A DNA stretch of 59,045 bases, taken from the NCBI GenBank assembly GCA_902826575.1, contig CADEFJ010000006.1:2413-61457 (forward strand). Reading direction: 5' to 3'. The stretch's first letter is position 1. The number at the start of each line of letters is the position of its first letter. A program made the translations under genes and the position numbers. Positions 25,472 through 33,056 of the stretch are shown in pieces. The notes beneath the pieces were generated by a model. That model was not told where the DNA came from and ran no database searches. It saw only the letters and a list, made by a program, of their open reading frames with translations. Source of the DNA: an uncultured Pseudomonadota bacterium. GTDB taxonomy: Bacteria > Pseudomonadota > Gammaproteobacteria > Steroidobacterales > Steroidobacteraceae.

Positions 25472-25502
25472 TTGACGTTACGATATTACTTGTAATATCG
25501 TA
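25472..25502 (+). promoter_or_regulatory. ars promoter and ArsR operator palindrome
   Basis: A perfect 24-bp palindrome (25479-25502; arms TACGATATTAC / GTAATATCGTA around TT) ends seven bases before the arsR ATG. A consensus-like -35, TTGACG, at 25472-25477 abuts it, and TAATAT at 25493-25498 (or TATCGT a little further) inside the right arm could serve as -10. A repressor dimer on the palindrome would cover the promoter, as ArsR/SmtB regulators do. The AT-rich island stands out in GC-rich surroundings. Confidence 0.8.
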
Positions 25503-25509
25503 TCAAAAC

Positions 25510-25866
25510 ATGACGACCACTGAAGCCATTGCCGCGCTGGGTGCGCTGGCACACGAGCATCGGCTCGCAATCTATCGACTGCTGGTGTCCAGGGGCCCCC
25601 TGGGGCTGGCGGCCGGTGCGATCGCCGCAAAGGTGGGCCTGGCGCCGTCCTCGCTCACCTTTCACTTGCAGAACCTGCAACGTGCCAACCTCGTCAGGCA
25701 GCGCCGGGATGGCCGCCAGCTCATCTACGCTGCAGATTTCGGCGTCATGACTACGCTGGTGGGTTATCTCACCGAAAACTGCTGCGGCGGAACATCGGCC
25801 TGTGCGCCCTCGTGCGCGCCGGCTCCCGCGGCGGCCAGGGCACGCAAGCGCAAGCGGGCGGCCTGA
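25510..25866 (+). CDS. arsR: ArsR-family arsenite-responsive repressor
   Basis: A 118-residue ArsR/SmtB winged-helix repressor. The HTH is at about 30-62 (LAAGAIAAKVGLAPSSLTFHLQNLQRANLV) and the wing is RQRRDGRQLIY. The classical CVC metal motif in the recognition helix is absent; instead the C-terminal helix carries Cys91, Cys92 and Cys98 (NCCGGTSAC), the C-C-X5-C spacing known for the Acidithiobacillus ferrooxidans ArsR As(III) site, plus Cys102. The tail ends in a basic RARKRKRAA. It heads the operon arsR-arsI-arsC-acr3 and should repress it from the palindrome seven bases upstream until As(III) or methyl-As(III) binds. Confidence 0.92.
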   Translation: MTTTEAIAALGALAHEHRLAIYRLLVSRGPLGLAAGAIAAKVGLAPSSLTFHLQNLQRANLVRQRRDGRQLIYAADFGVMTTLVGYLTENCCGGTSACAPSCAPAPAAARARKRKRAA

Positions 25867-25909
25867 CGTTCCCGCCATTAACGACCACAAACTGACAGGA
25901 GTCCCCGCA

Positions 25910-26374
25910 ATGAAACGTATGCACGTGCATGTAGCTGTCGACGATCTCGACGCCTCCATCCGCTTCTACTCACATCTCTTCGCCACCGGACCGACCGTCG
26001 CGAAGCCCGACTACGCGAAATGGATGCTCGACGATCCGCGCGTCAATTTCGCCATCAGCGCGCGGGGCGCGCAGGCGGGCATCGAGCATCTCGGCATCCA
26101 GGTCGAGGACCGCGGCGAGCTTGCCGAGATCTACGAGCGGCTCGAGCGTGCCGACCGCCCGGTGCTCGCGGAAGGCGCGACTACCTGCTGCTATGCGAAG
26201 AGCGAAAAGAGCTGGATTGAGGATCCGCAGGGCGTGAAGTGGGAGACATTCCTTACCACCGGCGAGAGCACGCAATATGGCAACGAGCGATCGCTGCCGG
26301 GCGCCACCGCCGCGTGCTGTACGCCCGCAGAAAAGGCGCAGGCGATAGCCGCCAAGGCCGCATGCTGTGGCTGA
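25910..26374 (+). CDS. arsI: ArsI-type organoarsenical C-As lyase (CadI/ArsI family dioxygenase)
   Basis: A 154-residue vicinal-oxygen-chelate (glyoxalase/bleomycin-resistance) protein of the ArsI/CadI family. The paired beta-alpha-beta modules give candidate Fe(II) ligands at His7 (MHVHVAV), His60 (GIEHLGIQV) and Glu112 (VKWETF). The substrate motif TTCCYAKSEKSWIEDPQG holds the vicinal pair Cys93-Cys94, which in characterised ArsI binds trivalent methyl- or aromatic arsenicals before the C-As bond is cut with O2, giving As(III). Two further CC pairs lie at 136-137 and 152-153. As(III) released would be exported by the Acr3 encoded in the same operon. Cadmium-related naming in databases is historical. 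Confidence 0.88.
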   Translation: MKRMHVHVAVDDLDASIRFYSHLFATGPTVAKPDYAKWMLDDPRVNFAISARGAQAGIEHLGIQVEDRGELAEIYERLERADRPVLAEGATTCCYAKSEKSWIEDPQGVKWETFLTTGESTQYGNERSLPGATAACCTPAEKAQAIAAKAACCG

Positions 26375-26383
26375 TCGGTAACG

Positions 26384-26899
26384 ATGGGCGGGAAGACGCG
26401 CAACGTCTTGTTCCTGTGCACGGCAAACTCGGCGAGGAGCATCCTCGCCGAGTCGTTGCTGAACCACTGGGGGCAGGGCAGGTTCCGGGCCTACAGCGCG
26501 GGCAGCTTCCCGAGCGGCACGGTAAATCCGCTGGCCCTGCAGCTACTTGTGCAGCTTGACCTGCCGACAGATGGACTGCGCAGCAAGAGCTGGGATGAGT
26601 TCGCCCGGCCCGAGGCGCAGTTGATCGACTTCGTCATTACCGTTTGCGACAACGCCGCCGGAGAAACCTGTCCGGTGTGGCCTGGTCAGCCGGTCACTGC
26701 GCATTGGGGCATCCCCGACCCGGCGGCGGTCGCGGGGACGGAGGCGCAGAGAATGGGGGCGTTTCGGCAGGCCCTGCACTCACTCGAGCGCCGCATCAAG
26801 GCGCTTGTCGCCCTGCCGATCGAATCGCTCGACCGCCCCGCGCTTCGCCAGGCGCTGGCCGCCATCGCGCAGTCGCCTCCGCCCGCAGCGGATCGGTGA
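26384..26899 (+). CDS. arsC: Arsenate reductase, low-molecular-weight phosphatase type
   Basis: A 171-residue reductase with the LMW protein-tyrosine-phosphatase fold. The P-loop CTANSAR (Cys12 to Arg18) binds arsenate; the family motif YSAGSFPSGTVNPLAL and the second catalytic region VITVCDNAAGETCPVWPG with two Cys (near 88 and 95) follow, then the general-acid Asp region IPDPAAV. The CDNAAGE...CP arrangement is that of ArsC enzymes recycled by thioredoxin or glutathione/glutaredoxin rather than of a phosphatase. Converts As(V) to As(III) for export. Its TGA shares a base with the acr3 ATG (TGATG). Confidence 0.92.
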   Translation: MGGKTRNVLFLCTANSARSILAESLLNHWGQGRFRAYSAGSFPSGTVNPLALQLLVQLDLPTDGLRSKSWDEFARPEAQLIDFVITVCDNAAGETCPVWPGQPVTAHWGIPDPAAVAGTEAQRMGAFRQALHSLERRIKALVALPIESLDRPALRQALAAIAQSPPPAADR

Positions 26900-27978
26900 T
26901 GTCGGTCTTCGAGCGCTACCTGACGGTCTGGGTCCTCGGCTGCATTGTCGCGGGCGTCGCCCTCGGGCACTTCTTTTCCGGCCTGTTCGCGACCATCGGC
27001 AACATCGAACTCGCGCAGGTGAACCTGCCGGTGGCGATCCTCGTGTGGCTGATGATCATCCCGATGCTGGTGAAGATCGACTTCGCCTCGCTGCACCGGG
27101 TGAAGGATCACTGGCGGGGGATCGGCGTCACGCTGTTCGTGAACTGGGCCATAAAGCCGTTCTCGATGGCGCTGCTCGGCTGGCTCTTCATCGGCAACTT
27201 GTTCCGACCTTACCTGCCTGGCGAGCAGATCAGCTCCTACATCGCCGGGCTCATCATCCTGGCCGCGGCGCCGTGTACCGCCATGGTGTTCGTCTGGAGC
27301 CACCTGACGAAGGGCGAGCCGCACTTCACGCTCTCTCAGGTCGCCCTGAACGATGTGCTGATGGTGTTCGCCTTCGCGCCCATCGTAGGCGTGCTGCTCG
27401 GCATGGCGGCCATCAGCGTGCCGTGGGAGACACTGCTGCTCTCGGTCCTGCTCTACATCGTGGTGCCGGTGATCGTCGCGCAGGCCATCCGCCGCATGGT
27501 CCGCGGCCGCGGCGGCCAGGGGGCGCTGGATCGGCTGATGAAGGCCCTCGGTCCCGTCTCCATCATCGCGTTGCTCGCGACTCTCGTGCTGCTGTTCGCG
27601 TTCCAGGGCGAGCGGATCCTCGCGCAGCCGCTAGTGATCGCGCTCATCGCCGTGCCGATCCTCATACAGGTCTACCTGAATTCAGGCCTGGCTTATGTGC
27701 TGAACCGCTGGGCCGGCGAGATGCACTGCGTGGCGGGTCCCTCCGCCCTGATCGGCGCCAGCAACTTTTTCGAACTCGCAGTGGCTACGGCGATCAGCCT
27801 CTTCGGCATCGAGTCAGGCGCTGCCCTCGCGACGGTCGTGGGCGTCCTGATCGAAGTGCCGGTCATGCTGTCGGTGGTCAGGATCGTGAATGCGAGCAAG
27901 GGCTGGTACGAGCGCGGCAGCGCCGTTCGCAGCCGACTCGTTTCGCACGGGAGCCGCAGCACGCTGCAGTCGCGCTGA
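26899..27978 (+). CDS. arsB: Arsenite efflux carrier, Acr3 family
   Basis: A 359-residue, ten-helix Acr3/BART-superfamily carrier that exports As(OH)3 driven by proton motive force. Recognisable blocks are MSVFERYLTVWVLGCIVAGVALG at the N-terminus, NLPVAILVWLMIIPMLVKIDF, the essential-cysteine segment AAPCTAMVFVWSHLTKG near residue 125 and the GASNFFELAVATAI segment near 300. It is not of the ArsB (NhaB-like) family despite the common gene name arsB. The ATG at 26899 overlaps the arsC stop, so the proteins are coupled. The C-terminus is basic and cytoplasmic. Confidence 0.93.
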   Translation: MSVFERYLTVWVLGCIVAGVALGHFFSGLFATIGNIELAQVNLPVAILVWLMIIPMLVKIDFASLHRVKDHWRGIGVTLFVNWAIKPFSMALLGWLFIGNLFRPYLPGEQISSYIAGLIILAAAPCTAMVFVWSHLTKGEPHFTLSQVALNDVLMVFAFAPIVGVLLGMAAISVPWETLLLSVLLYIVVPVIVAQAIRRMVRGRGGQGALDRLMKALGPVSIIALLATLVLLFAFQGERILAQPLVIALIAVPILIQVYLNSGLAYVLNRWAGEMHCVAGPSALIGASNFFELAVATAISLFGIESGAALATVVGVLIEVPVMLSVVRIVNASKGWYERGSAVRSRLVSHGSRSTLQSR

Positions 27979-28057
27979 CCTCCGACGGGTCAGCGCGCAC
28001 AGTCCGCTGTTCGAACCGCTCGATGCGTGTGGGCGCAGGCCACATCGACGCGAAATA

Positions 28058-28072
28058 CACTTGCTACAAGTG
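28058..28072. promoter_or_regulatory. Perfect 6-bp dyad in the acr3-DUF1838 gap
   Basis: CACTTG-CTA-CAAGTG is a perfect inverted repeat about 105 bases upstream of the DUF1838 start. It could be a regulator site or a small hairpin. The rest of the 199-base gap holds only the suspected receptor remnant at 28084-28164. Confidence 0.3.
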
Positions 28073-28083
28073 CGCCCGCCTGA

Positions 28084-28164
28084 ACTCGACATTCGGCCTC
28101 TTGGGACGTCGTGGTGCCGATCGGGATGCACGAATTCGGCGTTCGCGTCCGCTACGAATTCTGA
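28084..28164 (+). pseudogene. Likely C-terminal remnant of a TonB-dependent receptor
   Basis: An open stretch of 26 codons between an in-frame TGA at 28081-28083 and TGA at 28162-28164 ends WDVVVPIGMHEFGVRVRYEF. Alternating hydrophobic/polar residues and a terminal Phe preceded by Tyr are the signature of the last outer-membrane beta strand; VVPIG..(E)FGVR(V/L)RY(E/D)F is a very common ending of TonB-dependent receptors. There is no start codon and no upstream beta barrel. The simplest reading is a receptor gene deleted to its last codons. Short length keeps the confidence moderate. Confidence 0.5.
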
Positions 28165-28177
28165 AGGGGAGGTTCCC

Positions 28178-29152
28178 GTGAGCAATGACAATGAGAAGAT
28201 GCTGACCCGCCGCAAGGCGCTGGCGTTGACGGCCGCGGCGCCGGCCCTGGCGCCCGCCATTGCGCTCGGCAAGGAGAGCGCGCGGCGCGAGCCGATACGC
28301 TTCGACGACCCGGTCTGGAATCGCGAGCAGATCGCGCGGCTCGAGGCCGACACGGCGCCGGGCAAGTTCGTGAACAGCTATGTCACGGGCAAGGTGCACG
28401 GCGTGCGTGACGGCGAGGCCGTGCGCGACCTGATGGGCTTCGAGGTGTACAGCTCGACCCGCGTGCTGCGCCAGCCCGACGGCAGCTACCAGCGCCTGTG
28501 CCGTGAGCTCATCTTCTATCGCAATCTCGAGACCGGCAAGTTGATGGACGAGTGGACCAACGTCTACACCGGCGAGAATGTGCGGGTGGTCGACGTGGCC
28601 AACGACCCGTACAACTACAAAATCAGCGAATGGCTCCCGGGTCCGCCGTCGCAGGGCGGCCAGAACAAGTCGGCGCCGCCGCCGCGCCTGCCGCTGCGTC
28701 TCGACTGGGGCGTCATGGGCAAGTCCGTAACGCTCAATCGCGGCGTGCACCTGTACTACCCCAACAAGCTCGATCCGGCAGAGTGGCCGCGCGAATCGGC
28801 GGGCAAGATGAATCGCGTGTCGGAACTGTTCTGCTACGCGATTCGCCGCGAGGACATCGAGAATCCCGAGCTGACGCACCTGCCCTTCACCGGCGTCTGG
28901 GTGCGCATCACGCCGTGGCTGCCGTGGATGCTGATGGGCCAGGCCCCGGGCCACATCCATTACCTCGGCATGTTCAGCACCGTCGAGAACGGTTTCGACA
29001 ACGTGCCGGACGACGTCGCGGAGCGCGTGAAGTCCCGCTATCCCTTGTACATGACGGCGCCGGAAGCGTGGCAGGAGCCAAGCTACTCGAGCCTCGAGAA
29101 CTACGTCCGCTTCGAGAAGCCCGCGCCGCCACGTACCGGCGACAAGAGGTAG
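28178..29152 (+). CDS. DUF1838 family exported protein
   Basis: A 324-residue DUF1838 protein starting at GTG 28178, with GGGAGG five bases upstream. The N-terminus resembles a Tat/Sec export signal (LTRRKALALTAAAPALAPA, residues about 9-27). DUF1838 core segments are visible: NSYVTGKVHGVRDGEAVRDLMGFEVYSS, LIFYRNLETGKLMDEWTNVYTGE and LPFTGVWVRITPWLPWMLMGQ. Function is unknown; these genes often lie beside TonB-dependent receptors or aromatic-compound genes, in keeping with the receptor remnant just upstream. Confidence 0.85.
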   Translation: MSNDNEKMLTRRKALALTAAAPALAPAIALGKESARREPIRFDDPVWNREQIARLEADTAPGKFVNSYVTGKVHGVRDGEAVRDLMGFEVYSSTRVLRQPDGSYQRLCRELIFYRNLETGKLMDEWTNVYTGENVRVVDVANDPYNYKISEWLPGPPSQGGQNKSAPPPRLPLRLDWGVMGKSVTLNRGVHLYYPNKLDPAEWPRESAGKMNRVSELFCYAIRREDIENPELTHLPFTGVWVRITPWLPWMLMGQAPGHIHYLGMFSTVENGFDNVPDDVAERVKSRYPLYMTAPEAWQEPSYSSLENYVRFEKPAPPRTGDKR

Positions 29153-29173
29153 GCGGCACACCTGCCGACGTCA

Positions 29174-29974
29174 TCACTTGCCGGCGGTAACGATCAGCGC
29201 CGGCATCCCAAAGGCAACCCTGCCGTCCGTGGCGACGAAGGGTTCGAGCGACTCCTGCGCCGCGGCGCGCAGGCGCTCGAACTGCGAGTCGTCGAGTAGT
29301 CCTCCAAGCGTCCAGACACAGGCGCGTTCGGTCGAGACGAGCGCATCGATCGACTCGAAACGCACGGTGCCGTCGTGGCGCGAGACGACAGCGTCGGTTA
29401 TTCCCGCATGCGCGCAGATCGACCGCAGGCGCTGCGGATCGCCCATCGAGAATGGCGCGCGGAAGGCATCCGCGACCTCGCCGCCGAACAGGCGCTGCAG
29501 AAGCTCGGCGAGCACCGAGTAGCCGGGTGAATGATCGATCGCGTCGCACACGGCGATCGCGAGGCGCCCGCCGGGACGCAGCACGCGCAGCATCTCTCGC
29601 AGCGCAGCAAGCGGATCCTCGAAGAACATCAGGCCGAACTGGCTCGTGACGGCATCGAAGCCCGCATCCGGCAGCGGCAGCATCTCCGCGCGGCCCTGCT
29701 GCCACGTGACTGCGCCGGACTTGCGCCTCGCGACATCGAGCATCTCGCCGTTGATATCGACTCCGGTGACTTTGCCTTTGGGTGCGACGCGATCCACGGC
29801 GGCACAGGCGAGGGCGCCCGTGCCGCAGGCCACATCCAGTACGTTGTCGCCGGGCTGCACGCGCGCGGCATCGAGTACCACCGGTGCCCACTGCCGGAAC
29901 AGCGCCGGCACGAAGTACCGCTCATAGATTTCCGCCGGCAGGGGAGCCACTTGGCGGGTGGTTTCAGGGTCCAT
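29174..29974 (-). CDS. Class I SAM-dependent methyltransferase
   Basis: A 266-residue methyltransferase of the Methyltransf_11/UbiE-like superfamily. SAM motif I is NVLDVACGTGALACAAV near residues 44-60, acidic motif II is VTGVDING near 70, and GFDAVTSQFGLMFFEDP near 105-121 is motif IV, followed by REMLRVLRPGGRLAIAVCD. The second half (about 170-260) is helical and includes the substrate cap. Small-molecule substrate unknown. It is convergent with the DUF1838 gene. Confidence 0.9.
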   Translation of the reverse strand: MDPETTRQVAPLPAEIYERYFVPALFRQWAPVVLDAARVQPGDNVLDVACGTGALACAAVDRVAPKGKVTGVDINGEMLDVARRKSGAVTWQQGRAEMLPLPDAGFDAVTSQFGLMFFEDPLAALREMLRVLRPGGRLAIAVCDAIDHSPGYSVLAELLQRLFGGEVADAFRAPFSMGDPQRLRSICAHAGITDAVVSRHDGTVRFESIDALVSTERACVWTLGGLLDDSQFERLRAAAQESLEPFVATDGRVAFGMPALIVTAGK

Positions 29975-30056
29975 GGGAACCTCCGCGGGGAGTGATCATA
30001 GTCCCGCGACGTATTGGACGGGTATGCCAGGGACCGGCGTGGCAGGATAGCCATGT

Positions 30057-30638
30057 ATGTCAACGCAACCCGATACACCACTCGCCCGCTTGCCGCGCGA
30101 GCAACTGCCCGAGCACATGCGCGGCGCCTGGGACCAGGCGCTCGCCCTGCACGGCGATACCACTTTCGTCGAGGTCTTCGGGCAGGCCCCGCACGTGTAC
30201 GACTGGTACCTCGAGGAGTACTACCGCAAGCTCTTCTATTCCGGGCGCATCGAGCGCAGTGTCGTCGAGCTCGTGCGGCTGCGGCTCGCGAATGTCCACG
30301 GCTGCGCGTTCTGCAATCGCTCCGACACGCTCGCGGCACTCGCCGGCGGTGTACCGCAGGCGAAGATCGATGCGCTCGCGGACTACGAGGGCGGGCCGTT
30401 CACGGAACGGGAGAAGGCAGCGCTCGCGCTCGCGGATGTCATGGTGCTGACCAATGCACGCGGCCACATCACGTCGGAGCTGTATACGCGAATGCGTGCG
30501 CACTACAGCGACGGCGAGATCGTCGAACTCGGCGTCATCATGGCGGTCCTCTGCGGCATGGCGAAGATGGTGTTTGCCTTCGACCTGGTGGAGAAAATGG
30601 ACTCGTGTCCGTACCTGCCGCCCGCAAGCCCGTCGTAG
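30057..30638 (+). CDS. Carboxymuconolactone decarboxylase (AhpD-like) family protein
   Basis: A 193-residue all-helical CMD-family protein. The AhpD core, ERSVVELVRLRLANVHGCAFCNRSDTLAA near residues 72-100, carries the CAFC pair expected for a peroxidase-type disulfide. A second ATG four bases upstream (30053) is out of frame. Family members are either alkylhydroperoxidase-like proteins or decarboxylases; the CXXC favours redox activity. It overlaps the next gene by 34 bases if that gene starts at GTG 30605. Confidence 0.87.
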   Translation: MSTQPDTPLARLPREQLPEHMRGAWDQALALHGDTTFVEVFGQAPHVYDWYLEEYYRKLFYSGRIERSVVELVRLRLANVHGCAFCNRSDTLAALAGGVPQAKIDALADYEGGPFTEREKAALALADVMVLTNARGHITSELYTRMRAHYSDGEIVELGVIMAVLCGMAKMVFAFDLVEKMDSCPYLPPASPS

Positions 30639-31780
30639 TCAGCGTCGCGCGTGCGCGGCGCATGTGGCTGCACGCGCAGCGCCTCGATGCGCACGCGCCG
30701 TTCGGCGACGGCCCGCAGGCGACGCGGGCCGCCGTCGAGCACCTTGGCTACGTGCAGATCGACACGATCCACGTGGTCGAGCGCTGCCACCACCAGATCC
30801 TCTATACGCGCATACCGGATTACCGGCGCGAGCACCTGCACCAGGCGCAGACGATCGACAAGAGCGTGTTCGAATGCTGGACGCACGCGTTGGCTTATGC
30901 GCCGACGCGCGACCTGCGGGTACACCTCGGCGCGATGCGCCGCAACTGGCAGGGCAACAGCGGCTGGTTCGGATCCGTGACTCGCGCCGATCTGCGGCGC
31001 GTGCTGGCGCGCATACGCACGGACGGCGCGCTGTCGATCCGTGACATCGACGACGAGGCGCTGGTCGACAAGCACCATCCATGGGCCAGCCGCAAACCGT
31101 CGAAGCGCGCGCTGGAGTGCGCATTCTTCAAGGGAGTGGTGACGGTCAGCGAGCGGCGCGGCATGTTGAAGACCTATGAACTCATCGAGCGACACTTCGG
31201 CTGGGACAGATCGCCCAGGCTGGCGCCCGAACGCGAGATCCTCGCGCACAGGCTCGACGCTGCATTGCGGGCCCAGGGCCTTGTGAGCCTCGATTCGATC
31301 TGCCATCTCGATGCGCGACGCAAGCCCGCGATGCGGCGGCTCATCGAGGCCAGGCTGCGCCGCGGGGAGCTCCGGCCAGTGGTGGTCGACGGCGCGGAGA
31401 AGGTGCCGCACTGGGCGCTGCCGCAGGTACTGGAGGCGCAGGTGGATGGGCCGGGTGAGCAAGTGCATATCCTCTCGCCGTTCGATCCGCTCGTGATCCA
31501 GCGGCGGCGCTTGCAGTTGCTGTTTGGCCACGAGTATCGCTTCGAGGCCTATGTACCGAAGGAGAAGCGGGTCTTCGGCTACTTCGCCCAGCCGGTGCTG
31601 GCCGGCGATGAAATCGTCGCGCTCATCGATCTCAAGGCCGATCGCGAGCGGCGCAGGCTCCTCGTGCCGCAGTGGACCTGGCTGATCAGGCGCGGACGGC
31701 GGGCAGTGAAGCCGCACATCGAGGCCGCACTGCACCGTTTCGAGCGCTTCCAGTTCAATTCCGCGGGCGGCACGCAATAA
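30605..31780 (+). CDS. YcaQ-like winged-helix protein (crosslink-repair glycosylase family)
   Basis: A 391-residue protein of the HTH_42/YcaQ family. YcaQ of E. coli unhooks DNA interstrand crosslinks as a glycosylase. Family blocks are present: SVARARRMWLHAQRLD near 13-28, HLGYVQIDTIHVVERCHHQILYTRI near 45-70, FECWTHALAYAP near 85, and the C-terminal LSPFDPLVIQRRRLQLLFGHEYRFEAYVP near 300. The QIDTI and FDPL motifs correspond to the catalytic segment of the family. Start GTG 30605 is favoured because the conserved N-terminal helix begins shortly after it; ATG 30662 would cut that helix. Confidence 0.85.
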   Translation: MSVPAARKPVVVSVARARRMWLHAQRLDAHAPFGDGPQATRAAVEHLGYVQIDTIHVVERCHHQILYTRIPDYRREHLHQAQTIDKSVFECWTHALAYAPTRDLRVHLGAMRRNWQGNSGWFGSVTRADLRRVLARIRTDGALSIRDIDDEALVDKHHPWASRKPSKRALECAFFKGVVTVSERRGMLKTYELIERHFGWDRSPRLAPEREILAHRLDAALRAQGLVSLDSICHLDARRKPAMRRLIEARLRRGELRPVVVDGAEKVPHWALPQVLEAQVDGPGEQVHILSPFDPLVIQRRRLQLLFGHEYRFEAYVPKEKRVFGYFAQPVLAGDEIVALIDLKADRERRRLLVPQWTWLIRRGRRAVKPHIEAALHRFERFQFNSAGGTQ

Positions 31781-31834
31781 CCGCACAGGTGACGGCCAGA
31801 GTGTTACCGTGGCTGGATATCACGGGAGCATCCA

Positions 31835-32164
31835 ATGGTGTATGACACGAATCCGGGCCGGACACACACGTCGGCCGCCATTCACGGCGAGCTCATGACG
31901 GATGTCCGCGCGCGAATCGCGCAGGAGCAGGCCGAGGCCGCCGAGCGTCGACGCGCTGAGCTCGCCGACCAGGCTTCATCCCGGTACACGGCACGCGAGC
32001 GCGTGCGCATGTGGGAGCGGTTGCATGGCCTCACCCTGCCACGCCAGCCGAGCCCTCACCTGATGACCATTGTCGCGAAGGACACAGCGCTCACGCTCGA
32101 GCAGGTGACCGAAGAGCAGCAGCGGCGCGCGGCCGCGAGGACGCCGGTCGAGCCGAAGAGCTGA
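31835..32164 (+). CDS. Small hypothetical protein
   Basis: A 109-residue hydrophilic protein I do not recognise. It starts with ATG preceded by GGGAG, has no signal peptide or membrane segment, and is rich in Arg, Glu and Ala. Residues about 18-60 (RARIAQEQAEAAERRRAELADQ) are likely a long helix or coiled coil; the C-terminal part (LTLEQVTEEQQRRAAARTP) is similar. Codon usage matches neighbours, so a real gene is likely. It stands alone between the YcaQ-like gene and the convergent zinc-transport unit. Confidence 0.5.
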   Translation: MVYDTNPGRTHTSAAIHGELMTDVRARIAQEQAEAAERRRAELADQASSRYTARERVRMWERLHGLTLPRQPSPHLMTIVAKDTALTLEQVTEEQQRRAAARTPVEPKS

Positions 32165-32270
32165 TCCGCGCGCCGCGCCTCGCGGCGATATGACCAATCG
32201 GCCCGAATGCGCCCGAAGCTCGGGCATCAGCGCGACAGCAACATGGTGACGCTGCGCGTGTCGGTGCCGG

Positions 32271-33056
32271 TCAACTGAACGGTGCCGCGGCCGGGCGGGC
32301 GCGCTGCCGCCCGGCCGTGAGGTGCAGGATCAGCGCAAGCGCCGCCATTGTCCAGACGATCACCGCACTCGTCGGCAGATCGCTGACCACCGAGATCGCG
32401 ATGCCGACCAGATAGCTCGCGAACGTGAGCGCGTAGCCAAGGCCGAGTTGGTGCCGCGCGGCGGCGCGATACGTGGCGACCGCCGGTACGATCAGCGTGG
32501 TGAACACGAGGTACACGCCGACGAGCTGCACCGACGCGGTGACGACCAGCGCGAACAGCACGTAGAAGCCGATACGCCCGATCCGCTCGCGGCTCGTGAA
32601 CCACACCGCCGCGAACACCGCGGTGACGATGCCGGTGCGGATCAGCTGCTCATGCGAGACCCACAGGATCTGGCCGGCGAGCAGCTCCTTCAGGTTGTCA
32701 CCGCCATGCGGGTCGCTCGCAAGCGCCAAGATCTGCGCCGTCGATGCGAGCACGAACAGGATGCCGATCAGCGCCTCCTGCACTTCCGGTCGCCGCCGCT
32801 CGGTCCAGGTCAGCAGCAGCGCGCCGGCGAGCGCAGCGGCGCCGGCCGCGGCCTGGGCACCCCAGCCGGTGATCGGCAGGCCGAACGAACTCGCGACGAT
32901 CACGCCGAGCCCTGCGACCTGGGCGATCGCGAGATCGATGAACACGATACCGCGCGCGAGTACCTGCTGGCCGAGCGGCACGTGCGAGACCGCGACCAGC
33001 AGGCCCGCGACGAGCGCGGGCCACAGGATGCCGATGTCGGCCTCGAGAAGACTCAT
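32271..33056 (-). CDS. Zinc/manganese ABC transporter permease (ZnuB-like)
   Basis: A 261-residue integral membrane protein of the ABC-3 (ZnuB/MntB) family with about eight helices. Recognisable segments are GILWPALVAGLLVAVSHVPLGQQVLARGIVFIDLAIAQVAGLG (conserved in the family), EALIGILFVLAST, and LVGVYLVFTTLIVPAVATYR with the cytoplasmic coupling region. It starts at ATG 33056, overlapping the stop of the binding-protein gene by four bases. It should translocate Zn(II) or Mn(II) together with an ATPase, but no ATPase gene is in the cluster; a ZnuC from elsewhere would have to serve it. Confidence 0.88.
   Translation of the reverse strand: MSLLEADIGILWPALVAGLLVAVSHVPLGQQVLARGIVFIDLAIAQVAGLGVIVASSFGLPITGWGAQAAAGAAALAGALLLTWTERRRPEVQEALIGILFVLASTAQILALASDPHGGDNLKELLAGQILWVSHEQLIRTGIVTAVFAAVWFTSRERIGRIGFYVLFALVVTASVQLVGVYLVFTTLIVPAVATYRAAARHQLGLGYALTFASYLVGIAISVVSDLPTSAVIVWTMAALALILHLTAGRQRARPAAAPFS

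Noticed and set aside
25247-27978. Genomic island inserted at tRNA-Phe carrying the ars genes
   Set aside because: There is no integrase and I found no duplicate of the tRNA 3' end downstream; base and codon use match the surroundings. Simple adjacency is not enough.
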